46,118 nucleotides of DNA from an uncultured Pseudomonadota bacterium (GCA_903844155.1 CAIMSU010000213.1:1-46118); one strand, 5' to 3'. Numbered from the stretch's first letter, positions 11,044 to 19,142 are shown. Program-made: numbers and translations. The notes: generated by a model not told the origin, from the sequence alone.

Positions 11044-11754
11044 TCAGCCAGGGTGTAGCTCCAGGCAGCGATCGATCAACACCGGCGCTGCGCTCACCAG
11101 CTTCGCGAGCGTTGCCCCCGCGTCGGTGCCCGCCTGGAACTGGTCGTGGCAATCCGCGCGCGGCGAGTTCGACCAGACACTCAGCGTCACGTCCACCCAA
11201 GTCGGCGACCACTGGGTCGTCGTGACCCCGAGCGCGACGTCTACGTGGATCGCAAGCTCGCCCGGATCGCAAAGGCCAAGGTTCTCGGCCAGGTGGTCGA
11301 CGTCCGGTTGGAGCGTCTGAGCGTAGAACGCCTTCCGCGCCGCGCCGGTCAGCACAAAGTGCCCGTCCCAGTCGCATCCAAGCAGGGGCTCCTGAAGATG
11401 CGGCGGATAGTCCTCATCACAGCCCGCCCCGAGGTCGGCAGACCGGGTGACCTCCGAGGCACACCACGCCCTCGCCGCGTGCGCCCACGCAACCAGCGCC
11501 GCGACCACCGGCGCCTTCGGAGACCCCTCCCCTGGATCCTCCTCCTCCGCCTCTCTTGGCGTCCTTGGCGCTCTTGGCGGTTCAACCTCTTGTGTTTCCT
11601 CGACGCAGCCGCCAACCAGAACCACTGCCCCCGCACCAGGCACGGCCAGAGGGGAGGGGAGGCAGATTGAACCGCCAAGGCCGCCAAGTGCGCCAAGGAA
11701 ACACGAGGAAGAAGATGAGAAAGACAGGACCACCGCACGACGACGGCGCGTCAT
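11044..11754 (-). CDS. hypothetical secreted or lipoprotein whose N-terminus overlaps an inverted repeat
   Basis: About 236 residues from the ATG at 11754, which overlaps the GxxExxY stop as ATGA. The first residues (MTRRRRAVVLSF) look like a signal peptide; an alternative GTG at 11643 would start just before a lipobox-like VLVGGC. The segment between is encoded by an inverted pair of AACCGCCAAG-type repeats and is low in complexity (PPRAPRTPREAEEEDPG). The remaining ~150 residues are a Cys-bearing domain (CDEDYPPH, CDWDGHF, CDPGEL, CHDQF) that I do not recognise. The repeat seems to have been inserted in or near the 5' end of the gene without breaking the frame. Confidence 0.55.
   Translation of the reverse strand: MTRRRRAVVLSFSSSSSCFLGALGGLGGSICLPSPLAVPGAGAVVLVGGCVEETQEVEPPRAPRTPREAEEEDPGEGSPKAPVVAALVAWAHAARAWCASEVTRSADLGAGCDEDYPPHLQEPLLGCDWDGHFVLTGAARKAFYAQTLQPDVDHLAENLGLCDPGELAIHVDVALGVTTTQWSPTWVDVTLSVWSNSPRADCHDQFQAGTDAGATLAKLVSAAPVLIDRCLELHPG
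11553..11602 (-). repeat. AACCGCCAAG repeat, arm 1 (inverted pair)
   Basis: On the minus strand this reads TTGAACCGCCAAGAGCGCCAAGGACGCCAAG, i.e. three CGCCAAG units at a 9- to 11-base period. It faces an inverted copy at 11667-11708. This short repeat is known, from memory, to occur with GxxExxY genes in many unrelated bacteria. Confidence 0.8.
11667..11708 (+). repeat. AACCGCCAAG repeat, arm 2 (inverted pair)
   Basis: Reads TTGAACCGCCAAGGCCGCCAAG followed by TGCGCCAAGGAAACACGAGG, the same unit as arm 1 in the opposite direction, 64 bp away. The two arms could form a hairpin in DNA or RNA. It begins 43 bases past the GxxExxY stop. Confidence 0.8.
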
Positions 11755-12140
11755 CGGGTGCGTACGATGCGCTCGACACCGTCCTTCATCAGCAGACACC
11801 CGAAGTTCAGCGGGAGCCCGAGCGGCAGCCCGGTGGTCTTCAAGTAGGAGATGACTTGTGCACGGTGAATCGGGAGAATCCGCTCCGCGGCCTTGATTTC
11901 GACCACGACCTGCAGCCCGACGAGGATGTCCATGCGGCCGAACCCCACCAACACGCCCTTGTAGTACACCTCCGTGGGTGCCTGGCGCGCGAAGGGGATG
12001 CCCCGCAGGGTCATCTCAACGCCGAGCGCCTCCTCGTACACAGCCTCCAGAAACCCAGGCCCAAGCTCCCGATGAACCTCGATCGCGGCGCCAATCACCG
12101 CGTGAGCCAGCTCATCCACCTCTTGTCGCGGCTCGGCCAT
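11751..12140 (-). CDS. GxxExxY protein (PDDEXK_3-type)
   Basis: A 129-residue protein. The family signature is plain: GPGFLEAVYEEAL near residues 27-39 gives G-x-x-E-x-x-Y. A hydrophobic core with VVVEIKAAE (near 78-86) provides the E-x-K of a PD-(D/E)XK nuclease-like fold, with an upstream DILVG. The family's function is unknown; it is usually solitary and scattered by horizontal transfer. Here it is followed by the inverted AACCGCCAAG repeats and is next to a toxin-antitoxin pair, which supports a small accessory island. Start at the ATG at 12140 with a weak upstream GGTAGG. Confidence 0.9.
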   Translation of the reverse strand: MAEPRQEVDELAHAVIGAAIEVHRELGPGFLEAVYEEALGVEMTLRGIPFARQAPTEVYYKGVLVGFGRMDILVGLQVVVEIKAAERILPIHRAQVISYLKTTGLPLGLPLNFGCLLMKDGVERIVRTR

Positions 12141-12284
12141 GTGGGAGCCTACCCCGACGCCCGCGCGAGCGCGCGCTCACAGCGTTTGCGATCTGGGCTG
12201 CGGGCGGCATCATGGTCGTCCTTGCCCTCTGGACCGGGCGCGAGGTCCTTTCCCGCACCCTCGTCAACGACGTCCCCCCCCGCC

Positions 12285-12333
12285 TTCGGGCCCCGATTCG
12301 GGCCTGCCTCCGGGCCCGAACTTCGGATATACT
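12285..12333 (+). promoter_or_regulatory. toxin-antitoxin promoter and operator
   Basis: A direct repeat TTCGGGCC (12285-12292 and 12297-12304) is followed by its inverse GGCCCGAA (12313-12320), and then by a -10-like TATACT (12328-12333). The antitoxin start is 16 bases beyond. The dyad would overlap the -35 zone, so a Phd-type antitoxin could bind it and repress its own operon. The rest of 12141-12348 shows no gene. Confidence 0.6.
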
Positions 12334-12348
12334 GCATCTGAGGATTCC

Positions 12349-12666
12349 ATGACCCACTTTACCACCGACATCCGCCCCATGAGCGACCTGAAGTCCGCCG
12401 GCGCGGACGTAGTAAGGCAAGCGCGAGAAACCGGTCGACCAGTGGCGTTGACGCGACATGGGCGGGCCGTGGCCGTCGTCCTGTCGGTTGAGGCGTTCGA
12501 TGAACTCAACGCCTCCCCCGCTGGCTATCCCTACGCCCCCCCCGACCGTGCCGCAGAGCGAGCCGCCATCGCCGAAGCGGACGCCGACTTTGAGGCCGGG
12601 CGTCACAGCTCGCACGAGGATGTTGTGGCGCGCCTCAACCACCGACTGCGCAGCCCGAAGGCGTAG
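12349..12666 (+). CDS. Phd/YefM-family antitoxin
   Basis: A 105-residue protein. The N-terminal half (MTHFTTDIRPMSDLKSAGAD then VVRQARETGRPVALTRHGRA and VAVVLSVEAFDEL) is the DNA-binding Phd/YefM fold, and the C-terminal half (about 55-105) is the charged toxin-binding tail. Start ATG 12349 with GAGG 8 bases upstream. The stop codon TAG shares its last base with the GTG of the toxin, so translation is coupled. Confidence 0.92.
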   Translation: MTHFTTDIRPMSDLKSAGADVVRQARETGRPVALTRHGRAVAVVLSVEAFDELNASPAGYPYAPPDRAAERAAIAEADADFEAGRHSSHEDVVARLNHRLRSPKA

Positions 12667-12977
12667 TGCTCCCGACCAGGTGGACTGCCGCTGCTGAGCG
12701 CGATCTCACCCGAATCGTGGACTACCTTTGGCCCAGAAGTCGGGTCGGAGCCCGCACCGAGTCCGCTGGCATCGTCGCCACGGTCGACCGAATCGCCAGC
12801 TTGCCGGAGTCCGGGGAGGTTGCGCTCGAACTCGAACCCGACGGTGACCTTCGACGCGTGGTGTCGGGCCATTACCTCATCTTCTACCGAATTCGGACCG
12901 ACGCCATCCGGATCCTCCGGATCTGGGACTCGCGGCGTGACCCGGCGACGCTGAGGCTGCCGGACGAGGAGGGTTGA
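12666..12977 (+). CDS. RelE/ParE-family toxin
   Basis: A 103-residue protein starting with GTG at the antitoxin stop. The ERDLTRIVDYLW helix, LRRVVSGHYLIFYRI strand and IRILRIWDSRRDP end are characteristic of the RelE/ParE toxin fold. ParE members poison gyrase and RelE members cleave mRNA on ribosomes; I cannot tell which from sequence alone, although ParE is the better match with Phd-type partners. A strong terminator follows at 13011-13052. Confidence 0.9.
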   Translation: MLPTRWTAAAERDLTRIVDYLWPRSRVGARTESAGIVATVDRIASLPESGEVALELEPDGDLRRVVSGHYLIFYRIRTDAIRILRIWDSRRDPATLRLPDEEG

Positions 12978-13010
12978 CTCCAACACCCCACGCAGCCGCC
13001 TCGCCGCCCC

Positions 13011-13052
13011 CAGCCATCTCGCGCGCTCCGCTTCGCGAGGTGGCTGTTTCTT
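13011..13052 (+). terminator. rho-independent terminator of the toxin-antitoxin operon
   Basis: CAGCCATCTCGCG (13011-13023) pairs with CGCGAGGTGGCTG (13034-13046) in 13 bp with one G-U pair, around a 10-base loop, and is followed by TTTCTT. Located 34 bases after the toxin stop. Confidence 0.85.
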
Positions 13053-13142
13053 CTGGGTCGGGCCTGCCAATTTCGGGTTTCTGATCTGTTCGTGACGGCC
13101 TTGACCCGTCAACCATTCGGCATCCACGAGGCAGGCCCTCCC

Positions 13143-13208
13143 GTGGCCAACCCTGATCGAAGGCACGGAACTTGCGTTCGCAAGCTCCGCGCCTTCTGGG
13201 TTGGCCAC
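13143..13208. repeat. 66-bp near-perfect palindrome beyond the end of rnd
   Basis: GTGGCCAACCC (13143-13153) is answered by GGGTTGGCCAC (13198-13208). Inside, GAAGGC-CGGA-CTTGCG (with single mismatched bases between) pairs with CGCAAG-TCCG-GCCTTC. It would fold into one long hairpin. It lies just past the rnd stop on the minus strand and has no T-run after it, so it is not a classic terminator. A REP-like or small mobile element is possible. Confidence 0.65.
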
Positions 13209-13216
13209 CCGATTCG

Positions 13217-14476
13217 CTACACCCCCGCCCCCCTCGGCCCTCGCCTCCGCCGCCTTCCAGCACCCTCCCCTTCGGCAGTCTCGCCCTCGGGTTCGCCGCC
13301 ACCGCGCTTCACATCCACGCTCGCGACGACCTCGAGGATCTGCGCTCCCCACGCCTCGATCTGCCATTTTCGCATCTCTCCGAGCCCCGCGAGCGCTGCC
13401 AGGTCGGTCGGCGCGCGCCGGGCGATCTCCTGGAATTGCCCGTTGGACACAACGCAAATCGGCGGCAGCCGCTGGGCGCGCGTGACCCTCGATCGCCACT
13501 CCTTGAGCGCCACCATGAGCTTCTCCTGGTCCCGGACGCGGATGTCGTCCGGCGAGCGCTCGGCGCGGGGGCGCCGGGGGGCGGCTTCGTCGGGGAGGTC
13601 CCGTTCATCGGCGAGCCCGGCCGTGATCGCCTTCACAAAATCAACGGACCAACGCCGAACGAGCGAGGATCCAGGCCGTAGCAACCCCGCCACGGCAGCA
13701 GCGCTCTCGGGGCGGCGCTCGGCGAGCTGCATCAGCACGTCGTCCGGGACCGTCTTGAAGACCGGGCGGTCGAGGCGACGCGCCTCTTCCTCGCGCCACT
13801 CCGCGAGCGCGCGCAGGACGCGCCTGCCGTCCTCGTCGAGCTGCTTCGCGCCCTTGATCCCCATGAAAGCAGCCGGGTCCTTCGCCCTCCCGCTCCACGT
13901 CTTGGAGCATAGATAGGTACACTCCTCTTCCAACATATGCAGCCGGCCCAGGCCCGTCAGCTTGTCGATCAGGTATTCCCGGATCGCAGCCAGAAAGTGC
14001 GTGTCGCCCCGAGCATAGTCGAGGTGCTGGGGGAGCAGCGGACGCTCGGCCCAATCGTGCCGCTGGTACTGTTTGTCGATCTCATGCCCGAACAGCGTCC
14101 GGATCACGCTGGCAAGGCCAAAAGCCTCCATCCCGGCGAACTGTGCGCCGAGCATGCTGTCAAACAGGTTCTGGAACGTGAACCCGTGGTCGCGCCGCAG
14201 GCTGACCACGTCAAAGTAGCAGTCGTGAAAGATCTTCACGATGTTCGGATCGGCGAAGATCGGGGCCAACGCCGAGAGATCGGTGACGAGCAGCGGGTCT
14301 ACGATGTAGTCGGTGGTCAGGTCGGAGATCTGGATCAGACAGACCTTCTCCTGGTAGTGGTGCATGCTGTCGGCCTCGGTGTCGATGCCGAGGACAGGCG
14401 CCTTTCCGATGGTGTCCACCATCCATTGGAGCTGTTGTTGGGTGTCGATGCGGACAAGGGGGGTCTCACCGAACAT
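13217..14476 (-). CDS. rnd: ribonuclease D with HRDC domains
   Basis: A 419-residue 3'-5' exoribonuclease that trims tRNA and other RNA ends. The DEDDy residues are visible: D and E in IDTEAD, D in FHDCYFD, and Y...D in YARGDTHF. Two HRDC domains follow (around 215-290 and 320-385). An Arg-Gly-rich tail (about 390-419) is likely RNA-binding. Start at the ATG at 14476 (a GTG two codons earlier is possible). Its start overlaps the ridA end by 11 bases, so the two are translated together. Confidence 0.92.
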   Translation of the reverse strand: MFGETPLVRIDTQQQLQWMVDTIGKAPVLGIDTEADSMHHYQEKVCLIQISDLTTDYIVDPLLVTDLSALAPIFADPNIVKIFHDCYFDVVSLRRDHGFTFQNLFDSMLGAQFAGMEAFGLASVIRTLFGHEIDKQYQRHDWAERPLLPQHLDYARGDTHFLAAIREYLIDKLTGLGRLHMLEEECTYLCSKTWSGRAKDPAAFMGIKGAKQLDEDGRRVLRALAEWREEEARRLDRPVFKTVPDDVLMQLAERRPESAAAVAGLLRPGSSLVRRWSVDFVKAITAGLADERDLPDEAAPRRPRAERSPDDIRVRDQEKLMVALKEWRSRVTRAQRLPPICVVSNGQFQEIARRAPTDLAALAGLGEMRKWQIEAWGAQILEVVASVDVKRGGGEPEGETAEGEGAGRRRRRGPRGAGV

Positions 14477-14879
14477 CGGAACCCCACTGCGGCGGGGCGG
14501 AGGGTGTGGACGACGAACGGACGGCAGCGACGCAGTCGATCTCAACGCGCACGTCGCGCGGGAGGCCGGCCACGGCGACGGTCGCTCGGGCGGGCTTGTG
14601 ATCGCCGAAGAACGCCGCGTACGCCTCGTTCATCGCGGTGAAGTCCGCCATGTCGCGGAGAAACACGTTCGTCTTCAACACCCGGTCACGTCCCGAGCCG
14701 GCGGCGAGCAGCACGGCGTCGAGGTTCTTGAGGACCTGAGCGGTTTGTTCGGCGACGGGCGCGAATGACAGGCTCGCGGCGATCTGGCCGGAGCAGTAGA
14801 CGAGGCCATCGTGGACCATGGCTTGGGAATAGGGACCGATCGCCGAGGGCGCGTCGGGGGAATGTACAGGATGAATCAA
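14466..14879 (-). CDS. ridA: RidA family deaminase (Rid/YER057c/UK114)
   Basis: About 137 residues from a TTG at 14879. It hydrolyses reactive enamine/imine intermediates such as 2-aminoacrylate. The signature AIGPYSQAM (near 12-20), the trimer-forming core and VFLRDMADF and RATVAVAGLPRD are present; the conserved Arg of the active site is in the RATV motif. The usual start region (I-H-P-V-H-S-P-D-A-P) begins right after the TTG, and no ATG fits. No clear ribosome site is visible, and it starts 10 bases beyond the hpt stop, suggesting coupling. Confidence 0.9.
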   Translation of the reverse strand: MIHPVHSPDAPSAIGPYSQAMVHDGLVYCSGQIAASLSFAPVAEQTAQVLKNLDAVLLAAGSGRDRVLKTNVFLRDMADFTAMNEAYAAFFGDHKPARATVAVAGLPRDVRVEIDCVAAVRSSSTPSAPPQWGSDVR

Positions 14880-14889
14880 AACAAAAAAC

Positions 14890-15408
14890 TCACGGTTGAT
14901 AGATGCCGATGAACGGCAGGTTGCGGTAGAGCTCGCCAAGGTCGAGCCCGTAGCCGACGACGAATTCATTGGGGATGGAAAAACCAGCGTAGTCGACCTT
15001 GACCTCGACCTCGCGGTTGTCGGGCTTGTCGAGGAGCGCGGCCACTTTGAGCGAGCGCGGGCCGCGCACTTCGAGCATGCGCAGGAGGTAGTCGATGGTC
15101 AGGCCGGTGTCGACGATGTCTTCGACGACCACGCAGTGGCGATCCTCGATCGAGGAGCGTAGATCCTGGGTGATCTGGACGACACCGGAGGAATGCGTGC
15201 CGCCGTGGTAGCTCGCCACGCCGAGGAACTCGACGGTCGCGTCGCCATCGACCGCGCGGATGAGATCCGAGAGAAAGAGGAAGCTCCCCTTCAGGACACC
15301 GATGAACGTGATGGGCACGTCGCCGTGGTCGGCGCGGATCTGCGCGCCGAGCTCCTGCACGCGAGCGGCGATCTGTTCCTTGGTGTAGAGCGGGCGGATG
15401 GTGGGCAT
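14890..15408 (-). CDS. hpt: hypoxanthine phosphoribosyltransferase
   Basis: A 172-residue enzyme that makes IMP (and GMP) from hypoxanthine (guanine) and PRPP. The PRPP loop is VVVEDIVDTGLTI, the earlier flexible loop SYHGGTHSSG is present, and LKGSFLFL is the family's phosphate-binding turn. The purine-salvage role fits the nearby uracil-type phosphoribosyltransferase and the purine breakdown genes at 19.7-24.3 kb. Start ATG 15408. Confidence 0.95.
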   Translation of the reverse strand: MPTIRPLYTKEQIAARVQELGAQIRADHGDVPITFIGVLKGSFLFLSDLIRAVDGDATVEFLGVASYHGGTHSSGVVQITQDLRSSIEDRHCVVVEDIVDTGLTIDYLLRMLEVRGPRSLKVAALLDKPDNREVEVKVDYAGFSIPNEFVVGYGLDLGELYRNLPFIGIYQP

Positions 15409-15476
15409 GGGTGGACTCCGGAGACGGTACTTAGCGCGCGGCCGGCGAGATCAACCCAACGACCCGCGGATCAGGC

Positions 15477-16292
15477 CTAAACCCACGCGTTGTTGAGCAC
15501 TTCACCAAGGCCTCCCGCGCCGGGGACGACGTACTGGTGGGCGTCCAGGCCGCTCTCCTCTGCGGGCAGGGAGCCGGGAAGCGCGGCGAGGGCGCGGGCG
15601 GTGGAGTTGCCGCGGTCGAGGCGAATGGCGTGGATCCGCACGTCTGGCTGCGCGGCGTGCACCCGGCGAACGTACTCTGGCGTGACGATCAGATGCGCGA
15701 AAACGACCCGCGAGGCCCGTCCGGCGCCGCTGGTGGCGTAGTGCTCCAGCACCTGCAACAGCGAGCCCCCGGTCGCTCCCATCGGGTCGGGAATGACGAG
15801 CGTGGCGCCCTCCAGCGGTCCGCCGATCTTGGCCCCGACGATGTCCGCGCCGACCACGCGACCGTGCCCGTCGACCCGCCGCGAGACGAACAGGTGATCC
15901 TGGCGAACGCCGACCGGGTCGAGGATCTCATTGAACCGCTCGTAGAAGAGCTGACTCCCCAGGATGCCGGCCCTGGCGACGTCCGCGACGACCACGCGCT
16001 GTTCGTGCGTGACCACATGGCCCTCCCAGAGCTGCTCTGGGTGGGCTGCGGTCATCCGCGTTGGGAGCGCCACCGGCCCGATCGCCAGCTCCGACGAGGC
16101 GATCTGCGTGAACAGGAACTCGTAGAGGCGTCGGGCCAGGACGCCGACCTCCGGCTGCTGCGCGTCGGGGTGACCGAGGCGGGCGAGCAGCCCGAGGGGG
16201 TACGGCTCGCCGTGGAGCACCAGGTTCGGGCCGAACGCGTGCGGCGATCCCCGGCCATTCAGGAATGCGGTTTCATAGGCACTATCTCTCAT
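15477..16292 (-). CDS. uracil phosphoribosyltransferase-like protein
   Basis: About 271 residues. VIPDPMGATGGSLLQVLE is the PRPP loop of UPRT enzymes (D-P-M-G-A-T-G-G), and GLGEVLNNAWV gives the C-terminal uracil-binding tail region. It is longer than the typical 209-residue Upp, with an extra N-terminal region. The start ATG 16292 overlaps the stop of the preceding gene as ATGA, a strong choice over a longer frame. Likely nucleobase salvage: uracil + PRPP to UMP. Confidence 0.78.
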   Translation of the reverse strand: MRDSAYETAFLNGRGSPHAFGPNLVLHGEPYPLGLLARLGHPDAQQPEVGVLARRLYEFLFTQIASSELAIGPVALPTRMTAAHPEQLWEGHVVTHEQRVVVADVARAGILGSQLFYERFNEILDPVGVRQDHLFVSRRVDGHGRVVGADIVGAKIGGPLEGATLVIPDPMGATGGSLLQVLEHYATSGAGRASRVVFAHLIVTPEYVRRVHAAQPDVRIHAIRLDRGNSTARALAALPGSLPAEESGLDAHQYVVPGAGGLGEVLNNAWV

Positions 16293-18205
16293 GCTGTCTC
16301 CAATAGGTTTCGCACCACCTGCAAGGTCCGGATGAGCACATCCAGGCTGCCATCCAGGGTCCACCCCGCGAGCGTCGGCACAGGACCGGTCGCCGGTGCG
16401 GCGATCGCCGCGCGAAGGCCGTCGCACTCGACCAGCTCGCCGACCCGCGTGCGCGTCGTCGCATCGTCCACGTCGTCAGCCAAGGAGGGCAGCCAGGGGA
16501 GCCCAGGATCGGCCTGGAGCGCGGGCTGAAGGTCGCCAAGAACGCCGCGAACCTGCGCGTCCGGCTGTTTCAGGAGCGACGCGGCATTGTCGACCGTGCG
16601 CCACGTCGCGTCGTTGCCGAGGAGCGTTGTGAGTGGGCCAGAAAGGTCCTCAAGCGCGGGATCGGCGCTTTGCTCGCCGAGGAGGGCCCAGAGGGTGACA
16701 AAATCCAGCGGGGCGACGCCGCCCGGGAACGCGGACGCATCGTAGTGGTGGGACGGATCGACCAGCACGCCAATCGAAGCGGTGAGCGTGGACGCGAGCT
16801 GGGTGTCGCCGAGATCCAGGACCGCGCCCTCGATCGGTGGCATCAGGCCGTCGTCGTAGGCGGTGTGTACACCGGCGACGAGCGCGTCCACGTGCCCATC
16901 ACTCGCGGCGAGCGCGGAGAGCAGGACAGGCAGCAGCTCGTCGACCTGGGGGTCGGTCAGGCGGTCGATCGATCCAAGGTCCGTCACCATCTGCCGGTCG
17001 ATGGCGGGGCAGACGCCCGTGTCCGCGACGCCGTTGAGGATCGAGTCGGTGAGCGGCACGCCCAGCACGTTGCCGAGCAGGTCCACGCCGCTGCTGACCG
17101 TGTTGGGGTCCTGCTGCCCGAGCAGGGTCAGCAGCGACACCGACAGGTTGCCGAGCGAAAAGTCCCAACTGAAGAACCCGAGGTCAACCGAGCAGTCGAC
17201 CGACTGATCACCGCGCGCGAGCAGGCGCACGAGCGAGGTGAGCGCAGAGTCCTCCCCCCCGTCCAGGGAGCCCCCGCTGACGTCAACAGACGCCAGGTAC
17301 TTGAGTTGGGCCGGCAGCGCGTCCAACCGACCGTAGCCGTCCTGCTCGAACACCATCTGCCGCATCCGCTCGCCCGTCGCCGCGTCCTGCAGCAGGGGGC
17401 CTGCGCGCTCCAGCACGTCATCAGCGACGAGAAGGCCGGAGGCCGAAGGCGCCATCATCGCGTCCGCGACGTCCCGCACCGAGCTCCCCGTCGCCCCGGA
17501 CCAGCGGTCGTTGGACGTGTCCTCGCTGTCGATCACCGTCTCGGCGAGCAGATCGGGCCATGTCGTTCCGAGGCTGTGCAGCGTCGCGTCCGTGGCGGTT
17601 GGCAACGCGGCGAGCGTCCACAGCAGCGACACCGTCCGCTCCGAGCGAAGGACCGCGTCCGCCCGCACCACCCACGCGTCGTCATCGAGCAGCGACGTCG
17701 CCAGCGGCCCCGCCACATCCATCGCCGGCAACAGGACGCCGCCAGTCATGGGGTCCGCCGACACACTGACACTCTGACCAAGCCAACCGTAAGGGACGCC
17801 ATAGGCCAGCTCAAACAGCGGCGGCAACTTGTCCGTCAACAGGGTGGGGTCGTCCAGCACGTCGCCGAGCGACGTGAGCCCCTGCACAATCGCCGACTGC
17901 ACCCCCGCGGTGTCGGACGACGTCACCTCCGCGAGCCACTGCGCGAGCACCACGCCCACAACCCCGCCACGAGTCGGGTCGTCAAGGCTCTGGTCCAGCC
18001 CGGAGAACCCCACAAGCGCGCCATCGCTGTTGACGCACGCGAACACTGCGTGCTCCTCTGCGGTGCTGCTGGTGTCGATGCCATCGAGCAGGTTGGCGTC
18101 GTAGCACGGCCCGGCAGGCGCGAGCTGCGTCGTCCAATCCGAGGTCGACCCCACAAAGCTGCAGCCGGCGAGGGTCAAGAACCCCGCGGCCTGTACAGCC
18201 CGCAC
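16289..18205 (-). CDS. large hypothetical lipoprotein
   Basis: A 638-residue protein starting with GTG. The N-terminus MRAVQAAGFLTLAGCSF is a lipoprotein signal with lipobox L-A-G-C. The mature protein is acidic, rich in LLDD/ALAASD-like helices and lacks Cys-rich repeats. I do not recognise a domain. It lies 14 bases after the outer-membrane protein gene and overlaps the UPRT-like gene by ATGA, so they share a transcript. Confidence 0.8.
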   Translation of the reverse strand: MRAVQAAGFLTLAGCSFVGSTSDWTTQLAPAGPCYDANLLDGIDTSSTAEEHAVFACVNSDGALVGFSGLDQSLDDPTRGGVVGVVLAQWLAEVTSSDTAGVQSAIVQGLTSLGDVLDDPTLLTDKLPPLFELAYGVPYGWLGQSVSVSADPMTGGVLLPAMDVAGPLATSLLDDDAWVVRADAVLRSERTVSLLWTLAALPTATDATLHSLGTTWPDLLAETVIDSEDTSNDRWSGATGSSVRDVADAMMAPSASGLLVADDVLERAGPLLQDAATGERMRQMVFEQDGYGRLDALPAQLKYLASVDVSGGSLDGGEDSALTSLVRLLARGDQSVDCSVDLGFFSWDFSLGNLSVSLLTLLGQQDPNTVSSGVDLLGNVLGVPLTDSILNGVADTGVCPAIDRQMVTDLGSIDRLTDPQVDELLPVLLSALAASDGHVDALVAGVHTAYDDGLMPPIEGAVLDLGDTQLASTLTASIGVLVDPSHHYDASAFPGGVAPLDFVTLWALLGEQSADPALEDLSGPLTTLLGNDATWRTVDNAASLLKQPDAQVRGVLGDLQPALQADPGLPWLPSLADDVDDATTRTRVGELVECDGLRAAIAAPATGPVPTLAGWTLDGSLDVLIRTLQVVRNLLETA

Positions 18206-18219
18206 GTCCAGGATCCGGT

Positions 18220-18834
18220 TCAGTCGAACAGGTAGCGGACGCCGAGCGTCGCGTTGGTCATCGGGTACACGCGCTTGCGGTAACGGATTCCGCCCGTCGC
18301 CTCGGCGAAGATCTGCACGTGCCGCGCGGGATTGAAGGTACCGCCAATGCCGGCCTCACCCTCGGCAAACTCCGTGAAGTCCTTCGTGAGGAAGCCGGAC
18401 CCGAGGTAGCTGACCGCCGTGAACTGCAGGCGCGTGGGATCGCCGACGATGCCCCATTGCAGGCCACCCTCGAAGATGCCGATGTCGCGCGTGCCGGTCC
18501 GAATGGCATAGTCGCCCGGATCGGTGTTCGTCGGCGGGGTCTCCGGGCCGTCCTGCAGGTAGGAGAACCGGAAAACGCCTGTGATCTTGTTGTCCTTGTC
18601 GCCGAGCGTGAGCTCGAGGCCGGTCCCGTAGTTCGCGTTCATCTCGGTCTCCGGGGCGTTCTGGACGGCGCCGGTGTAGCCGTACACGCGGTCGCCATGC
18701 AGGCCCGCGGAGCCGACGAGCCCGATGCCGCCTGCGAGGGCAGGCGACGACGCAAAGAGCGCGGCGAACGCGAGCATGGAGCCGAGAATGGCGGGGGCCG
18801 AAGGGAGGCGGGGGGCGGCGAGGAGGGCGGGCAT
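18220..18834 (-). CDS. outer-membrane beta-barrel-like protein
   Basis: About 204 residues. The signal peptide ends in ASSPALAGG. The mature part alternates short polar and hydrophobic strands (for example GLELTLGDKDNKITGVFRFS and GEAGIGGTFNPARHVQIFAE) and ends TLGVRYLFD with a terminal Phe near the C-end, as in outer-membrane barrels. Start ATG 18834 with GGAG 9 bases upstream; the longer frame up to 18999 lacks a signal peptide. It is first in the set with the lipoprotein and UPRT-like genes. Confidence 0.72.
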   Translation of the reverse strand: MPALLAAPRLPSAPAILGSMLAFAALFASSPALAGGIGLVGSAGLHGDRVYGYTGAVQNAPETEMNANYGTGLELTLGDKDNKITGVFRFSYLQDGPETPPTNTDPGDYAIRTGTRDIGIFEGGLQWGIVGDPTRLQFTAVSYLGSGFLTKDFTEFAEGEAGIGGTFNPARHVQIFAEATGGIRYRKRVYPMTNATLGVRYLFD

Positions 18835-18992
18835 CAGGCGAGGCTCCAGAGGAGGTCCGCGGAGAGCGGACGGTGGTGCCCTCATTACCTTGAAAGAGGG
18901 GTCGCTGGCAAGGCCCCGGCCCCGAACGGTCGCGAAAAGTCGCCAGGAACGTAAAACGGGCCTCCCGGGGGCTCCTCCGCCCATCCTCGCGC

Positions 18993-19142
18993 AAGTCATC
19001 TGTATGGTTCGTTACACAATTCTCAAATGGATGCTGCGACCGGAATCGTGTCTCGGCGGTCGCAACAAGCGCGCTAACGACCGTCAGATCCGAAAATCGC
19101 GGCTCCAAGTCATTGAAATGACTTACATTCGAGAATTATGAT
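18993..19142. promoter_or_regulatory. divergent promoter region with AAGTCAT sites, upstream of hup
   Basis: Bases 18835-19303 hold no gene. A perfect dyad AAGTCAT-TGAA-ATGACTT (19107-19124) overlaps a -35-like TTGAAA (19113-19118); with an 18-base spacer this leads to TATGAT (19137-19142), a good sigma-70-type promoter toward hup. Another AAGTCAT is at 18993-18999, toward the outer-membrane gene. A shared regulator of both genes is plausible but unproven. Confidence 0.5.

Noticed and set aside
8419-11058. 879-codon plus-strand frame across the SPFH gene
   Set aside because: Antisense shadow; Arg/His/Leu-rich with no recognisable domain, while the opposite strand encodes a clear SPFH protein.
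13143-13208. Ordinary rho-independent terminator for rnd
   Set aside because: There is no T-run on either side of the stem.
12603-13499. Minus-strand 298-codon frame through the toxin and rnd end
   Set aside because: Overlaps three well-supported features (toxin, terminator, palindrome); composition is shadow-like.
16670-18235. Plus-strand 521-codon frame
   Set aside because: Shadow of the lipoprotein on the minus strand.
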